This document shows, in pieces, positions 47,548 to 56,610 of a stretch of 64,000 nt of DNA. The notes beneath the pieces were generated by a model. The model saw only the letters and a program-made list of their open reading frames with translations, was not told the DNA's origin and made no database searches. The DNA is taken from the NCBI GenBank assembly GCA_903884425.1, contig CAISEP010000014.1:248001-312000 (forward strand), written 5' to 3'. This DNA comes from an uncultured Caulobacterales bacterium (GTDB taxonomy: Bacteria > Pseudomonadota > Alphaproteobacteria > Caulobacterales > Caulobacteraceae). The stretch's first letter is position 1. The number at the start of each line of letters is the position of its first letter. A program made the position numbers and the translations under genes.

Positions 47548-47985
47548 TCAGGCCTTCTGTCGACGAACGCCGCGGCCGAGACCGATCTGCTTGGCAAATT
47601 CCGAACGCCGGTTGGCATAGGCCGGGGCCACCATGGGATAGTCGCTGGAGAGGCCCCACTTGCGACGGTATTCGTCCGGGCTCAAATTGTATTTGGAGCG
47701 CAGATAGCGCTTGAGCATCTTGAGTTTCTTGCCGTCCTCGAGGCACACGATGTAGTCGTCCTGGATCGACCGGGCGATGGGGACCGCCGGACGCTGACGT
47801 TCCGTGGCCACGGGCGCGGCTTCCTCCTTGCCGAGGGACGACAGGGAGGCGTGCACGGCGCGGATGATGTCCGGAATCGCCGTCGGCTCCACGGAGTTGT
47901 TCGAAAGATAAGAGGCGACGACTTCGGTAGACAGTCGAACGATCTCTTCCTTGGAAATTTCGACGACCTCTGCATTTGATGACAT
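47548..47985 (-). CDS. mucR: MucR/Ros family transcriptional regulator
   Basis: A global H-NS-like repressor of alphaproteobacteria that binds AT-rich DNA. The 145 residues have an N-terminal oligomerisation part (EISKEEIVRLSTEVVASYLS and DIIRAVHASLSSLG) and the Ros-type DNA-binding domain (YIVCLEDGKKLKMLKRYLRS followed by KYNLSPDEYRRKWGLSSDYP). Where most MucR proteins have LKRH and a second His, this one has LKRYLRSKYN, so both zinc-ligand His are missing and the second Cys is Asp. ATG 47985 is used; a longer frame enters the AT-rich leader. Confidence 0.93.
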   Translation of the reverse strand: MSSNAEVVEISKEEIVRLSTEVVASYLSNNSVEPTAIPDIIRAVHASLSSLGKEEAAPVATERQRPAVPIARSIQDDYIVCLEDGKKLKMLKRYLRSKYNLSPDEYRRKWGLSSDYPMVAPAYANRRSEFAKQIGLGRGVRRQKA

Positions 47986-48434
47986 TTTCACAGCCTCAAG
48001 ATCTTCGCCCTTTTTGCGGGCGACACTTTTTTGAATATGGGACGTTGAGTATAATAAGCGATCTGTAAATTCAACAAAAAACCGGTTTTGTTCTGAAAAA
48101 TCGATGGTTTCTGATGGGAAATATGAATTCCGTGCATCCGTGTATACTGGGACAGCTCTCATTCGGATGTGGTTGATCCTCTAAATGGGGGCTGGAATTG
48201 ATCCATTATCGATTGCGGTGCTGAATTGAACCCAATCCGGTGGATGCTCTGCCCATATTACATGAGGATTTTGCATGTGATGCGCGGTTCGCTGACGGCG
48301 GAGTGGATTGCAAACACCCGGCCCGGACGCGTAGAAGCTTACCGGGCTGGCCGCTGGTCACCCGCGCCATTTCACCTTCCTCCCGTTCGGTCCCGCGCCC
48401 TTCGGCCCGACCCATTTTCGGAAAGACATCGACC
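47986..48434. other. AT-rich divergent spacer between mucR and glyA
   Basis: A 449-base gap with strong AT bias compared with both neighbours, especially 48030-48210. It holds the mucR promoter, a perfect AAAACCGGTTTT palindrome and several near-palindromes around GATC and ATCGAT words. No ribosome site or domain supports a gene. AT-rich tracts like this are the known target type of MucR, so autoregulation is plausible. Confidence 0.6.
48049..48089 (-). promoter_or_regulatory. mucR promoter with adjacent palindrome
   Basis: Minus-strand TTGTTG (48072-48077), 17-base spacer, TTATAC (48049-48054). Directly upstream of the -35 lies the perfect 12-base palindrome AAAACCGGTTTT (48078-48089), a candidate operator. 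Confidence 0.5.
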
Positions 48435-49730
48435 GTGGCCCTTGATTCGCCCTCCGTATCGACAGATCGGTTCTTCTCGGCTGCCCTCGGCGAGGCGGAC
48501 CCGGACATCGCCCGGGTCGTCCAGGAGGAATTCGCCCGTCAGAGCGCCCAGATCGAGCTGATCGCGTCGGAAAACATCGTCAGCCGGGCGGTGCTCGAGG
48601 CCCAGGGCTCGGTGCTCACCAACAAGTATGCCGAGGGCTATCCCGGTCGACGCTATTACGGCGGCTGCGAGTTCGTGGATGTGGCCGAGCGGCTGGCCAT
48701 CGAGCGGGCCAAGGCCCTGTTCAACTGCACCTTCGCCAATGTGCAGCCCCACTCCGGCGCCCAGGCGAATCAGGCGGTGTTCCAGGCCCTGCTGCAGCCC
48801 GGCGACACCTTCATGGGCATGGACCTGGCCGCCGGCGGGCACCTGACCCACGGCAGCCCGGCCAACCAGTCGGGCAAGTGGTTCCGTCCCGTGGCCTATA
48901 CGGTGCGCCCGGACGATCATCTGATCGACTATGACGCCCTTGCGGAGATCGCGCTGAAGGAAAAGCCGCGGCTGATCATCGCCGGCGGCTCGGCCTACAG
49001 CCGGGCCATCGACTTTGCCCGCTTCCGGCAGATCGCCGATTCGGTGGGGGCCTATCTGATGGTGGACATGGCCCATTATGCGGGCCTGATCGCCGCCGGC
49101 GTCTATCCCAGCCCGCTGCCCCACGCCCATGTGGTGACCACCACCACGCACAAGACCCTGCGGGGTCCGCGAGGCGGCATGATCCTGTCCAACGACGAGG
49201 ACCTGGGCAAGAAGATCAACTCCGCCGTGTTCCCCGGTCTGCAGGGCGGGCCGCTGATGCATGTGATCGCCGCCAAGGCCGTGGCCTTCGGCGAGGCCCT
49301 GCAGCCGTCGTTCAAGCTCTATGCCCGCCAGGTGCTGGACAATGCCCGCGTGCTGGCCGCGACCCTGGTGGAGTCCGGGGTCGAGATCGTCTCCGGCGGC
49401 ACGGACAGCCACCTGATGCTGGTGGATCTCCGGCCCAAGTCGGTGACCGGCAAGGCGACGGAGGCCAGCCTCGAGCGGGCCAACATCACCTGCAACAAGA
49501 ACGGCATCCCCTTCGACACCGCGCCCTTCACGGTGACGTCCGGCGTGCGGCTGGGCACACCGGCCGCCACCACCCGGGGCTTCGGCACCGCCGAATTCCG
49601 CGAGGTCGGCCTGCTGATCGCCGAGGTGGTGGACGGTCTGTCCCGCCACGGGGACGACAACAGCGCCGCGGAGGCATCCGTCCGTGAACGGGTGAAGGCG
49701 CTCACCGGTCGCTTCCCGATCTACGGCTGA
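48435..49730 (+). CDS. glyA: serine hydroxymethyltransferase
   Basis: Interconverts serine and glycine with tetrahydrofolate. The 431 residues from GTG 48435 contain [71 protein letters not shown] and the PLP-lysine motif [17 protein letters not shown]. The N-terminus from GTG gives the usual length; upstream frame residues are unlike the family. It starts the run glyA-nrdR-nusB-thiL, which is conserved in alphaproteobacteria (often with ribBA/ribH between). Confidence 0.97.
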   Translation: MALDSPSVSTDRFFSAALGEADPDIARVVQEEFARQSAQIELIASENIVSRAVLEAQGSVLTNKYAEGYPGRRYYGGCEFVDVAERLAIERAKALFNCTFANVQPHSGAQANQAVFQALLQPGDTFMGMDLAAGGHLTHGSPANQSGKWFRPVAYTVRPDDHLIDYDALAEIALKEKPRLIIAGGSAYSRAIDFARFRQIADSVGAYLMVDMAHYAGLIAAGVYPSPLPHAHVVTTTTHKTLRGPRGGMILSNDEDLGKKINSAVFPGLQGGPLMHVIAAKAVAFGEALQPSFKLYARQVLDNARVLAATLVESGVEIVSGGTDSHLMLVDLRPKSVTGKATEASLERANITCNKNGIPFDTAPFTVTSGVRLGTPAATTRGFGTAEFREVGLLIAEVVDGLSRHGDDNSAAEASVRERVKALTGRFPIYG

Positions 49731-49778
49731 TTTGCGTCCCCTCTGGTCAGGGGCGGGTGCGGGGACTAAGTCTGTCCG

Positions 49779-50309
49779 ATGATGCCCGGCGGCGGTCCGT
49801 TCCGCCGCCCCATGCCCAGGAGCCCGAAGAGATTGCGCTGCCCTTTCTGTGGCCATGCCGAAAGCCAGGTGAAGGACAGCCGTCCTTCGGAAGACGGTTC
49901 GGCCATCCGACGTCGCAGGTCCTGCCCGGAGTGCGGCGGCCGCTTCACCACGTTCGAGCGGGTGCAGCTGCGCGAACTGACGATCATCAAGCGGTCCGGT
50001 CGCCGGGCACCCTTCGACCGGGAAAAGCTGGTCCGCTCCGTCTCGGTGGCCCTGCGCAAGCGCCCGGTGGAGACCGAGCGGCTGGAGCGGATGGTGTCCG
50101 GCATCGTCCGCCAGCTGGAGAGCCGGGGAGAGACCGAGATCAATTCCGAAGTGGTGGGTGAGCTGGTGATGAAGGCGTTGAAGGCCCTCGATGAGGTGGC
50201 CTATGTCCGCTACGCGTCGGTCTATCGCGATTTCCGGGAGACGCAGGACTTCGCCCGGTTCCTCGGTGAGGAAGGCCTTTCCGAGGAGACCGAGGTGCAG
50301 GACCTATGA
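49779..50309 (+). CDS. nrdR: transcriptional repressor NrdR
   Basis: Represses ribonucleotide reductase genes when dATP is high. The 176 residues have a zinc ribbon ([20 protein letters not shown] then [15 protein letters not shown]) and an ATP-cone ([20 protein letters not shown]). Most NrdR proteins start at the RCPFC; here 18 more residues precede it if ATG 49779 is used, or 6 if ATG 49812 is used. GGGGA lies 12 bases before 49779, none before 49812. The stop overlaps the nusB start. Confidence 0.95.
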   Translation: MMPGGGPFRRPMPRSPKRLRCPFCGHAESQVKDSRPSEDGSAIRRRRSCPECGGRFTTFERVQLRELTIIKRSGRRAPFDREKLVRSVSVALRKRPVETERLERMVSGIVRQLESRGETEINSEVVGELVMKALKALDEVAYVRYASVYRDFRETQDFARFLGEEGLSEETEVQDL

Positions 50310-50800
50310 GCCGATCCGATCAACGCCCCGCCATGCAGGCGCGGTCCGTGGCCCGGCTGGCCGCCGTCCAGGCCCTCTACCAGATGGAGGTTGCCGGTGC
50401 CGGGGTGGAAGCCGTGGTGCGCGAGTTCTCCGATCACCGGTTCGGCTCGGCCCTGGAGGCCGAGGATGACATCGCCGCCCCGGGGGCGGCGACGGACCAG
50501 CTGGCCGATGCCGACGAGGCCTTCTTCGCCGACATTGTGCGCGGGGTGGTCACCCATCAGGCGGAGATCGATGCGGCCGTTTCCCGGCGGCTGGCGGCCA
50601 ACTGGCGGCTGGAGCGCCTGGACGCCACCCTGCGCGCGACCCTGCGCTCCGCCACCTACGAGCTGATGCACCGGGCGGACGTGCCCACCGAAGTGGTGCT
50701 GGACGAGTATGTGGAGCTGGCCAAGGCCTTCTTCGCCAAGACCGATTCGGGGTTCGTGAACGGCGCCCTCGACGCCGTCGCCCGCGACCTGCGCAGCTGA
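50306..50800 (+). CDS. nusB: transcription antitermination factor NusB
   Basis: Binds boxA RNA with S10 during rRNA transcription. The 164 residues include the N-terminal [20 protein letters not shown] and the C-terminal [20 protein letters not shown] and [14 protein letters not shown], all typical. The ATG overlaps the nrdR stop (ATGA). thiL follows after 16 bases. Confidence 0.95.
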   Translation: MSRSDQRPAMQARSVARLAAVQALYQMEVAGAGVEAVVREFSDHRFGSALEAEDDIAAPGAATDQLADADEAFFADIVRGVVTHQAEIDAAVSRRLAANWRLERLDATLRATLRSATYELMHRADVPTEVVLDEYVELAKAFFAKTDSGFVNGALDAVARDLRS

Positions 50801-50816
50801 GCGCCCGGCCACGGCC

Positions 50817-51800
50817 ATGGGCCAGCGGGAGTTCGACGAGATCGCCAGCCTGTTCCGCCCCCTGACCTTCGGGGCGGAGGAGGCGTTCGAACTGCGCGAT
50901 GACGCGGCCCTGATCCGGCAGGTGCCGGGGCAGGACCTGGTGGTGACCAAGGACGCCATCGTCCAGGGCGTGCATGCCCTGGAGTCGGAGCCACCCTTTG
51001 TCCTGGCCCAGCGCCTGCTGCGGGTCAATCTGTCGGACCTGGCGGCCAAGGGGGCCGTTCCCTATGCCGCGCTGCTGGCGGTGGCCTGGCCCGCGGAATG
51101 GACGGCCGAGGACCGGACCGCCTTTGCCCGCGGTCTCGGGGAAGACCTCCGGCGCTTCGATGTCTGTCTGCTGGGCGGTGACACGGTGAGCACCCCCGGG
51201 CCCTTCCAGGCCAGCCTCACCCTTCTGGGCCGGGTGCCAACGGGGCGGATGGTCCGGCGGGGCGGGGGGACGGTCGGTCAGACCCTGCTGGTCAGCGGCA
51301 CCATCGGCGACGGCTGGCTGGGGCTGCAGGCGGCCCGGGGCGAGGGGGATTTCAGCGCCGAGGACCGGGACTGGCTGGCCTCGCGCTATCACCGGCCGGA
51401 GCCGCGGACCGATCTGGCGGAGGAGGTCCGCGCCGCGTGTTCCGCCGCGGCCGATGTCTCGGACGGGCTTCTGGCCGATGCCGGGCATGTGGCTCTGGCC
51501 AGCGGCACGGGCTGCGAAATCGATCTGGAGCGGGTGCCCCTGTCCCCGCCCGCCCGGCGCTGGCTGGCGCGCCAGACCGACCGGGCCGCGGCTCTTGTGT
51601 CACTGGCGACGGGGGGGGACGACTACGAGATCGTCGCCGCGGCTGATCCCGCGGTAGCGGCGCAGCTGACCCGATCCGGGGGCGAGGCGGGCCGGGGCTG
51701 GACGGACATCGGCGTTCTGGCCCCCGCGCCCGGCCTGGTGGCGCACATGTCCGGACAGCCGGTACAGGTGTCCCGCGCGGGCTGGTCGCATCTCGAGTGA
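50817..51800 (+). CDS. thiL: thiamine-monophosphate kinase
   Basis: Phosphorylates thiamine monophosphate to the diphosphate cofactor. The 327 residues have DDAALIRQVPGQDLVVTKDA, the AIR-synthase-type segments LLRVNLSDLAAKGAVPYAAL and LLGGDTVSTPGPF, and AADVSDGLLADAGHVALASG and LATGGDDYEIV. Length is normal. The nusB-thiL pairing is widespread. A GTGA overlap leads to a possible alternative start of the next gene. Confidence 0.94.
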   Translation: MGQREFDEIASLFRPLTFGAEEAFELRDDAALIRQVPGQDLVVTKDAIVQGVHALESEPPFVLAQRLLRVNLSDLAAKGAVPYAALLAVAWPAEWTAEDRTAFARGLGEDLRRFDVCLLGGDTVSTPGPFQASLTLLGRVPTGRMVRRGGGTVGQTLLVSGTIGDGWLGLQAARGEGDFSAEDRDWLASRYHRPEPRTDLAEEVRAACSAAADVSDGLLADAGHVALASGTGCEIDLERVPLSPPARRWLARQTDRAAALVSLATGGDDYEIVAAADPAVAAQLTRSGGEAGRGWTDIGVLAPAPGLVAHMSGQPVQVSRAGWSHLE

Positions 51801-51847
51801 CCCAATCTTTACCCCATCCGGGCCATCATGGGGGTCTGGCTTACGGG

Positions 51848-52300
51848 ATGCCCCTGATGATCCGACGCTCCATCCTCTCCGCGGCGCTTGCCGCCCTTGT
51901 CCTGTCCGGGCCCATGATGGCGGCGGCCGAGGAGAAGCCGAAGGAAGGCAAGGATGATCCGCTGATGACGCAGCAGGTGGATCTGATGCCCGTGGCGATC
52001 CCGATCCTCTATCACGACGTGCTGGTGAACTACGTGTTCGTCCGCATCCGGGTGCACCTGTTCCGGCCGACGGATGGCCCCACCATCCATACCAAGGAGC
52101 CCTATATCCGCGACAAGCTGGTCCGGACGGCCAACCGGACCTCCTTCAATGCCCCCAACGATCTGAACCGGGTGGATGCCGCCGCGATCGAGCAGATGTT
52201 GTTCAAGGTGATCGAGGGAATGGTCGGCCGGGGGGTGGTCCAGCGGGTGGAGATCTTCGAACAGACCCCGCAGAAGGGTCTTCCGCGCCCGAATCCTTGA
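51848..52300 (+). CDS. exported FliL-like protein
   Basis: A 150-residue protein with a signal peptide (MIRRSILSAALAALVLSGPM followed by MAAAEEKP) and an acidic-basic linker. The mature part (VDLMPVAIPILYHDVLVNYV, FVRIRVHLF, EPYIRDKLVRTANRTSFNAP, IEQMLFKVIEGMVGRGVVQR, VEIFEQT) follows the strand/helix order and key positions of the periplasmic FliL domain, without the usual membrane anchor. ATG 51848 or 51857 could start it; GTG 51797 would overlap thiL. No flagellar gene is adjacent. FliL assignment is by pattern and needs structure comparison. Confidence 0.6.
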   Translation: MPLMIRRSILSAALAALVLSGPMMAAAEEKPKEGKDDPLMTQQVDLMPVAIPILYHDVLVNYVFVRIRVHLFRPTDGPTIHTKEPYIRDKLVRTANRTSFNAPNDLNRVDAAAIEQMLFKVIEGMVGRGVVQRVEIFEQTPQKGLPRPNP

Positions 52301-52514
52301 GAATTCGGCTGTTGACGCTACGGGCGGTTGCTTCGCCCGGATGATTTTGCAAAGCTTGTGCAGCTTCTCGTTCGCCGGACGAGGGAATCTGCGCCCCTGA
52401 GACGCCGGAGCACGCCCTGCTCCAGAGTCCGGAGCGCAGGTGCCCCGCCGGCGAAGAAATCAAACCGTCACGTCGGGGGAGCTCAGGCGAGGGCGTACAA
52501 CAATAGGGACGGAG
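52301..52514 (+). other. GC-rich structured leader before hppA
   Basis: The 214-base gap has no gene. It contains small hairpins (GGGCG-n7-CGCCC at about 52322-52338, GGAGCA-n5-TGCTCC at about 52407-52423) and a GGAC/GGAG ribosome site next to hppA. A TTGACG (52312) has no matching -10. It may be a long 5' leader. Confidence 0.4.
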
Positions 52515-54671
52515 ATGAATAATCTTGTTTTGGTCATACTCGCGGGCTTGCTCGCGGTCGCGTATGGCGTCGTACAGACCGGAGCCCTGCTGAGGGCACC
52601 GGCCGGCAATGCCAAGATGCAGGAGATCGCCGCTGCGATCCAGGAAGGCGCTCAGGCCTATCTGCGTCGGCAATACATCACCATCGCCATGGTCGGTGCG
52701 GTGATCCTGGTGCTGCTGGGCGTCACGCTCGGCATCTATCCGGCCATCGGCTTCCTGATCGGGGCCGTCCTGTCCGGCGCGGCGGGCTTTGCCGGCATGC
52801 TGATCAGCGTCCGGGCCAATGTCCGCACCGCCGAGGCCGCCTCCAAGAGCCTCGATGCCGGGCTGTCCCTGGCGTTCCGCTCAGGTGCCGTCACCGGCAT
52901 GTTCGTGGCGGGCTTCGCCCTGATCGGGGTGACCGGCTACTATGCCTACCTGACCCTCGGCCTGGGCTTCGACCCGGTCAGCCGGGACGTGGTGGACGCC
53001 CTGGTGGCCCTGGGCTTCGGTGCCTCGCTGATCTCCATCTTCGCCCGTCTGGGCGGCGGTATCTTCACCAAGGGGGCCGACGTGGGCGGCGACCTGGTGG
53101 GCAAGGTCGAGGCGGGCATTCCCGAGGATGACCCCCGCAACGCCGCCACCATCGCCGACAATGTGGGCGACAACGTGGGCGACTGCGCGGGCATGGCCGC
53201 GGACCTGTTCGAGACCTATGCGGTGACCACGGTGGCCACCATGGTGCTGGCGGCGATCTTCTTCCGCAGCGCCGGAGCGGCCATCATCAGCAACATGATG
53301 CTGCTGCCCCTGGCCATCTGCGCCGTGTGCATCGTCACCTCGATCCTGGGCACCTTCTTCGTCCGCCTGGGCAAGGACCGGAACATCATGGGCGCCCTCT
53401 ACCGGGGCCTGATCGTCACCGGCATCACCTCCGTCGGCGCCGTCTACTGGGTGATCAACGCCCTGGTGACCGATCCGATCACGGTGATGGGCGTCAACGG
53501 CGTGCCGATCACCCTCACCGCCATGAACCTGTTCTGGTGCGGCGTCATCGGGCTTGCGGTCACCGCGGCCATCGTGGTGATCACCGAGTACTATACCGGC
53601 ACGGGCTTCCGGCCGGTCCGCTCGGTGGCCAAGGCCTCGGAGTCCGGTCACGGCACGAACGTGATCCAGGGTCTGGCCGTGTCGCTGGAATCCACGGCGG
53701 CCCCCGCCATGGTGATCATCGTGGCCATCGTCGCCACCTATCTGCTGGGCAACCTGTTCGGCGTGGCCATCGCCACCACGACCATGCTGTCCCTGGCGGG
53801 CTTCATCGTCGCCCTCGACGCCTTCGGCCCGGTGACGGACAATGCCGGCGGCATCGCGGAAATGGCGGGTCTGCCGGCCGAGGTGCGGGTGTCCACCGAC
53901 GCCCTGGACGCGGTGGGCAACACCACCAAGGCCGTGACCAAGGGCTATGCGATCGGTTCGGCGGGCCTCGGCGCGCTGGTGCTGTTCGCGGCCTACACCC
54001 AGGACCTGCACTACTTCTCCGATCCGGCCAACGCCAAGCTGTTCCCGGCCTTTGCGGGCATGGGGCAGGTGACGTTCGACCTGTCCAATCCCTTCGTCAT
54101 CGTCGGCCTGCTGTTCGGGGGGCTGCTGCCCTTCCTGTTCGGCGGCATGTCGATGACGGCGGTGGGCCGGGCGGCCGGTGCCGTGGTCGAGGAAGTGCGT
54201 CGCCAGTTCCGGGAAATGCCCGGCATCATGACCTATGAGCAGAAGCCGGACTATGCCCGGGCGGTGGACATCCTGACCAAGGCCGCCATCCGCGAGATGA
54301 TCGTTCCGTCGCTTCTGCCGGTGCTGTCGCCGATCGTCCTGTTCGTGGCGATCGCGGCCCTGCCGGGCGGGGGCAAGGTCAATGCCTTTGCCGCCCTCGG
54401 GGCCATGCTGATCGGTGTGATCGTGACCGGCCTGTTCGTGGCCATCTCGATGACCTCCGGCGGCGGAGCCTGGGACAATGCCAAGAAGTACATCGAGGAG
54501 GGCCATTACGGTGGCAAGGGATCCGAGGCGCACAAGGCCGCGGTGACCGGTGACACCGTCGGCGATCCCTACAAGGATACCTCCGGCCCGGCCGTGAACC
54601 CGATGATCAAGATCACGAACATCGTGGCCCTGCTGCTCCTGGCCGTCCTGGCCAAGGGTCTGGTCGGCTAG
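52515..54671 (+). CDS. hppA: proton-translocating membrane pyrophosphatase, K+-independent type
   Basis: Hydrolyses pyrophosphate and pumps protons out of the cytoplasm. The 718 residues have about 15-16 membrane segments and the catalytic loops [20 protein letters not shown] and [20 protein letters not shown]. The [10 protein letters not shown] segment has Lys where K+-dependent enzymes have Ala, so it should not need potassium. ATG 52515 follows GGAC/GGAG; the upstream in-frame extension is basic and non-conserved. A strong terminator follows. Confidence 0.97.
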   Translation: MNNLVLVILAGLLAVAYGVVQTGALLRAPAGNAKMQEIAAAIQEGAQAYLRRQYITIAMVGAVILVLLGVTLGIYPAIGFLIGAVLSGAAGFAGMLISVRANVRTAEAASKSLDAGLSLAFRSGAVTGMFVAGFALIGVTGYYAYLTLGLGFDPVSRDVVDALVALGFGASLISIFARLGGGIFTKGADVGGDLVGKVEAGIPEDDPRNAATIADNVGDNVGDCAGMAADLFETYAVTTVATMVLAAIFFRSAGAAIISNMMLLPLAICAVCIVTSILGTFFVRLGKDRNIMGALYRGLIVTGITSVGAVYWVINALVTDPITVMGVNGVPITLTAMNLFWCGVIGLAVTAAIVVITEYYTGTGFRPVRSVAKASESGHGTNVIQGLAVSLESTAAPAMVIIVAIVATYLLGNLFGVAIATTTMLSLAGFIVALDAFGPVTDNAGGIAEMAGLPAEVRVSTDALDAVGNTTKAVTKGYAIGSAGLGALVLFAAYTQDLHYFSDPANAKLFPAFAGMGQVTFDLSNPFVIVGLLFGGLLPFLFGGMSMTAVGRAAGAVVEEVRRQFREMPGIMTYEQKPDYARAVDILTKAAIREMIVPSLLPVLSPIVLFVAIAALPGGGKVNAFAALGAMLIGVIVTGLFVAISMTSGGGAWDNAKKYIEEGHYGGKGSEAHKAAVTGDTVGDPYKDTSGPAVNPMIKITNIVALLLLAVLAKGLVG

Positions 54672-54700
54672 TCCTCCGTTCGGCACTCGCCGGACAAGGA

Positions 54701-54733
54701 AACGCCCCGGAGGTCAGCCTCCGGGGCGTTTTT
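54701..54733 (+). terminator. intrinsic terminator after hppA
   Basis: ACGCCCCGGAGG, loop TCAG, CCTCCGGGGCGT, then TTTTTC. A perfect 12-bp stem. On the minus strand there are only two A/T bases at the end, so it mainly serves hppA. Confidence 0.9.
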
Positions 54734-54780
54734 CTGTCTGGAGCGACGGTCAGGCCAGCGGGCCAGCGGGTCGGCGGGCC

Positions 54781-55260
54781 TCAGCGACCGGGGCCGCGGG
54801 GATTGCCGGGGTCGTTGTCCTGGGGAAGCATGCCGCCGCGGCCGAGGCCGCCGAGGATCTGTTCGATCACCGACAGTTCGCGGCCGCGGGTGGGGGTCTC
54901 GCGCTTGTCGAAGGCGATCTGGTAGCCGTCGGTCAGGGTGTAGGACTTCACCGCCGTCACCCGCTCGTCGGCCTTGTCGAAGCGGATCTCGTAGATCTGC
55001 CGCTGGCGGACCCTAGGCTTGTAGTAGGAGTACTTGTCGGAAATCTGGGTCACGTAGAACCAGATGTTCGGATCGAAGGAGGCCCGCACCGACGGGGACC
55101 CCAGCTTGGTCAGGACCGTGGAGCGGGAGTCCTCCCCGACCTTGATCTGTTCGGGACGCACGTCCTGCACCTGGAAACCGTTGTAGGAGGTGATCGGCGC
55201 GCAGGCTGTCGCCCCCAGGGCGAGGCACGCGGCAACGGCAAGACAGGCGGTCCGGTTCAT
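54781..55260 (-). CDS. bamE: outer-membrane assembly lipoprotein BamE (SmpA/OmlA)
   Basis: A small lipoprotein of the BAM complex. The 159 residues have a lipoprotein signal (MNRTACLAVAACLALGATAC, lipidated Cys at 20) and the SmpA/OmlA fold (VRPEQIKVGEDSRSTVLTKL and GSPSVRASFD, then IWFYVTQ). The tail is disordered and Gly/Pro-rich. Divergent from the chaperone operon with 140 bases between. Confidence 0.92.
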   Translation of the reverse strand: MNRTACLAVAACLALGATACAPITSYNGFQVQDVRPEQIKVGEDSRSTVLTKLGSPSVRASFDPNIWFYVTQISDKYSYYKPRVRQRQIYEIRFDKADERVTAVKSYTLTDGYQIAFDKRETPTRGRELSVIEQILGGLGRGGMLPQDNDPGNPRGPGR

Positions 55261-55311
55261 GATCGATCCTGGTTGGCGGCGTGATCCATGCGAATTTCAC
55301 CGCAAGAGACT

Positions 55312-55340
55312 TTGACCTAACCCGCGGTCGTCCCTAGTTC
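55312..55340 (+). promoter_or_regulatory. promoter of the chaperone-yceD-plsX-fabH operon
   Basis: TTGACC, 17-base spacer, TAGTTC, 60 bases before the chaperone start. Strong -35, weaker -10. Confidence 0.4.
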
Positions 55341-55400
55341 AATGGTTCTGGTTCATTGGGCACGAGGATGACCGTGCCGCACGGCGAAAAAGGGGCAGGA

Positions 55401-55934
55401 ATGTTCAAGAGGCTGTTTCGGCCCGATCGAAGCCGCACTGCAGGCGCTGCCCTCTATGCGCAGTGTGCGGCGGCGGCGCGGACGCCGGTCTTCTATCAGG
55501 CCCTGGCCGTGCCCGACACGGTGGAGGGCCGGTTCGAGATCTATGCCCTGCATGTGCTTCTGGTGATCGACCGGCTGCGCGGAGAGGGCGAACAGGCCTC
55601 GGCGGTCAGCCAGGCCCTGTTCGACGCCCTGCTGCGAGGGCTGGACGACGGCCTGCGGGAGATGGGGGTCGGTGACCTGTCCGTGGGCAAGAAGATGCGC
55701 AAGCTGGGCGAGGCGCTCTATGGCCGGGCCCGGAACCTGGACCGGGCGCTGGCAGCCCTGCCGGCCACCGCGGAGCTGCAGGAGCTGCTGACCCGCACCG
55801 TCTATGCCGGGGTGGAGGCCCCGCCGGTGCCTCAGCTGATCGGCTGGATCGAGGCCACCCGGGCGAAACTGGCCGGACAGCCCCTCGAACAGCTCCTGGA
55901 GGGGCATGTGGACCTGGGAGGGCAACCCCTGTGA
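55401..55934 (+). CDS. ubiquinol-cytochrome c chaperone family protein
   Basis: Homologue of mitochondrial Cbp3/UQCC1, needed for assembly of the bc1 complex. The 177 residues start MFKRLFRPDRSRTAGAAL and contain VEGRFEIYALHVLLVIDRLR, LREMGVGDLSVGKKMRKLG and YGRARNLDRALAA, all typical. ATG 55401 lies after GGGGCAGGA; an ATG 15 codons earlier lacks conservation. Its stop overlaps the next gene (GTGA). Confidence 0.92.
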   Translation: MFKRLFRPDRSRTAGAALYAQCAAAARTPVFYQALAVPDTVEGRFEIYALHVLLVIDRLRGEGEQASAVSQALFDALLRGLDDGLREMGVGDLSVGKKMRKLGEALYGRARNLDRALAALPATAELQELLTRTVYAGVEAPPVPQLIGWIEATRAKLAGQPLEQLLEGHVDLGGQPL

Positions 55935-56467
55935 GCGACCAGATCTGGCCGGTGGCCGTGAGATTCTCCGAAGTGGACCGGCGGGACGTGACCCTCGACC
56001 TCGTGGCGGACGAGGCGGTGCGGGCCGCCATCGCCCGGCAGCTGGACCTGGTGTCCCTGTCCCGGTTCGAGGCGACCGTCCGCCTCAGCGCGTGGCTGGA
56101 CGGCGCGGTGCTGGAAGGGCGTTGGCTGGCGGACCTGGAGCAGTCCTGTGTCGTGACCCTCGATCCGGTGGCGGCGGCCCTGTCGGGTCAGTTCTCCGTC
56201 CGGCTGCTGCCGCTCGGCAGTCCCAACACGCCGCAGGACGAGCCCGACGCCGTCATCGATCCGGACGCCGACGATCCGCCGGACATGGTGGAGGGCCCGA
56301 CCATCCCGGTGGGCGACTATCTGGTGGAGCACCTGGCCCTCGAGCTGGATCCGTTCCCGCGCAAGCCGGGCGCGGTGTTCGTCCCGCCGGAGGAACCGGG
56401 CGTGATCACGCCCTTCGCCGTGCTGAAGGACCTGGCGACGAAAAACCGCTCGGACAAGCCGGGCTAA
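55931..56467 (+). CDS. yceD: YceD/DUF177 protein
   Basis: A 178-residue member of the YceD family, which in bacteria and plants affects 23S rRNA accumulation and in most genomes sits directly before rpmF. The N-terminus WPVAVRFSEVDRRDVTLDLV and LEQSCVVTLDPVAAALSGQF with the single conserved Cys region, and the acidic tail DPDADDPPDMVEGPTIPVGD leading to LVEHLALELDPFPRKPG, are diagnostic. GTG 55931 overlaps the chaperone stop. No rpmF follows; the next gene is plsX. Confidence 0.92.
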   Translation: MSDQIWPVAVRFSEVDRRDVTLDLVADEAVRAAIARQLDLVSLSRFEATVRLSAWLDGAVLEGRWLADLEQSCVVTLDPVAAALSGQFSVRLLPLGSPNTPQDEPDAVIDPDADDPPDMVEGPTIPVGDYLVEHLALELDPFPRKPGAVFVPPEEPGVITPFAVLKDLATKNRSDKPG

Positions 56468-56610
56468 TCCGCAACCAGCCGGGGCGGGCGCTTGCATCAC
56501 CGGACATGGGCGCTAAGGTCCGGGCCCGGCGGGTGACCCGAATTTCGGCGGCCCTGCTGATTCTTTCGGCCGGAGATCGGGTCCGGCCCCAGGGAGTTCC
56601 ATCCGGCGCC

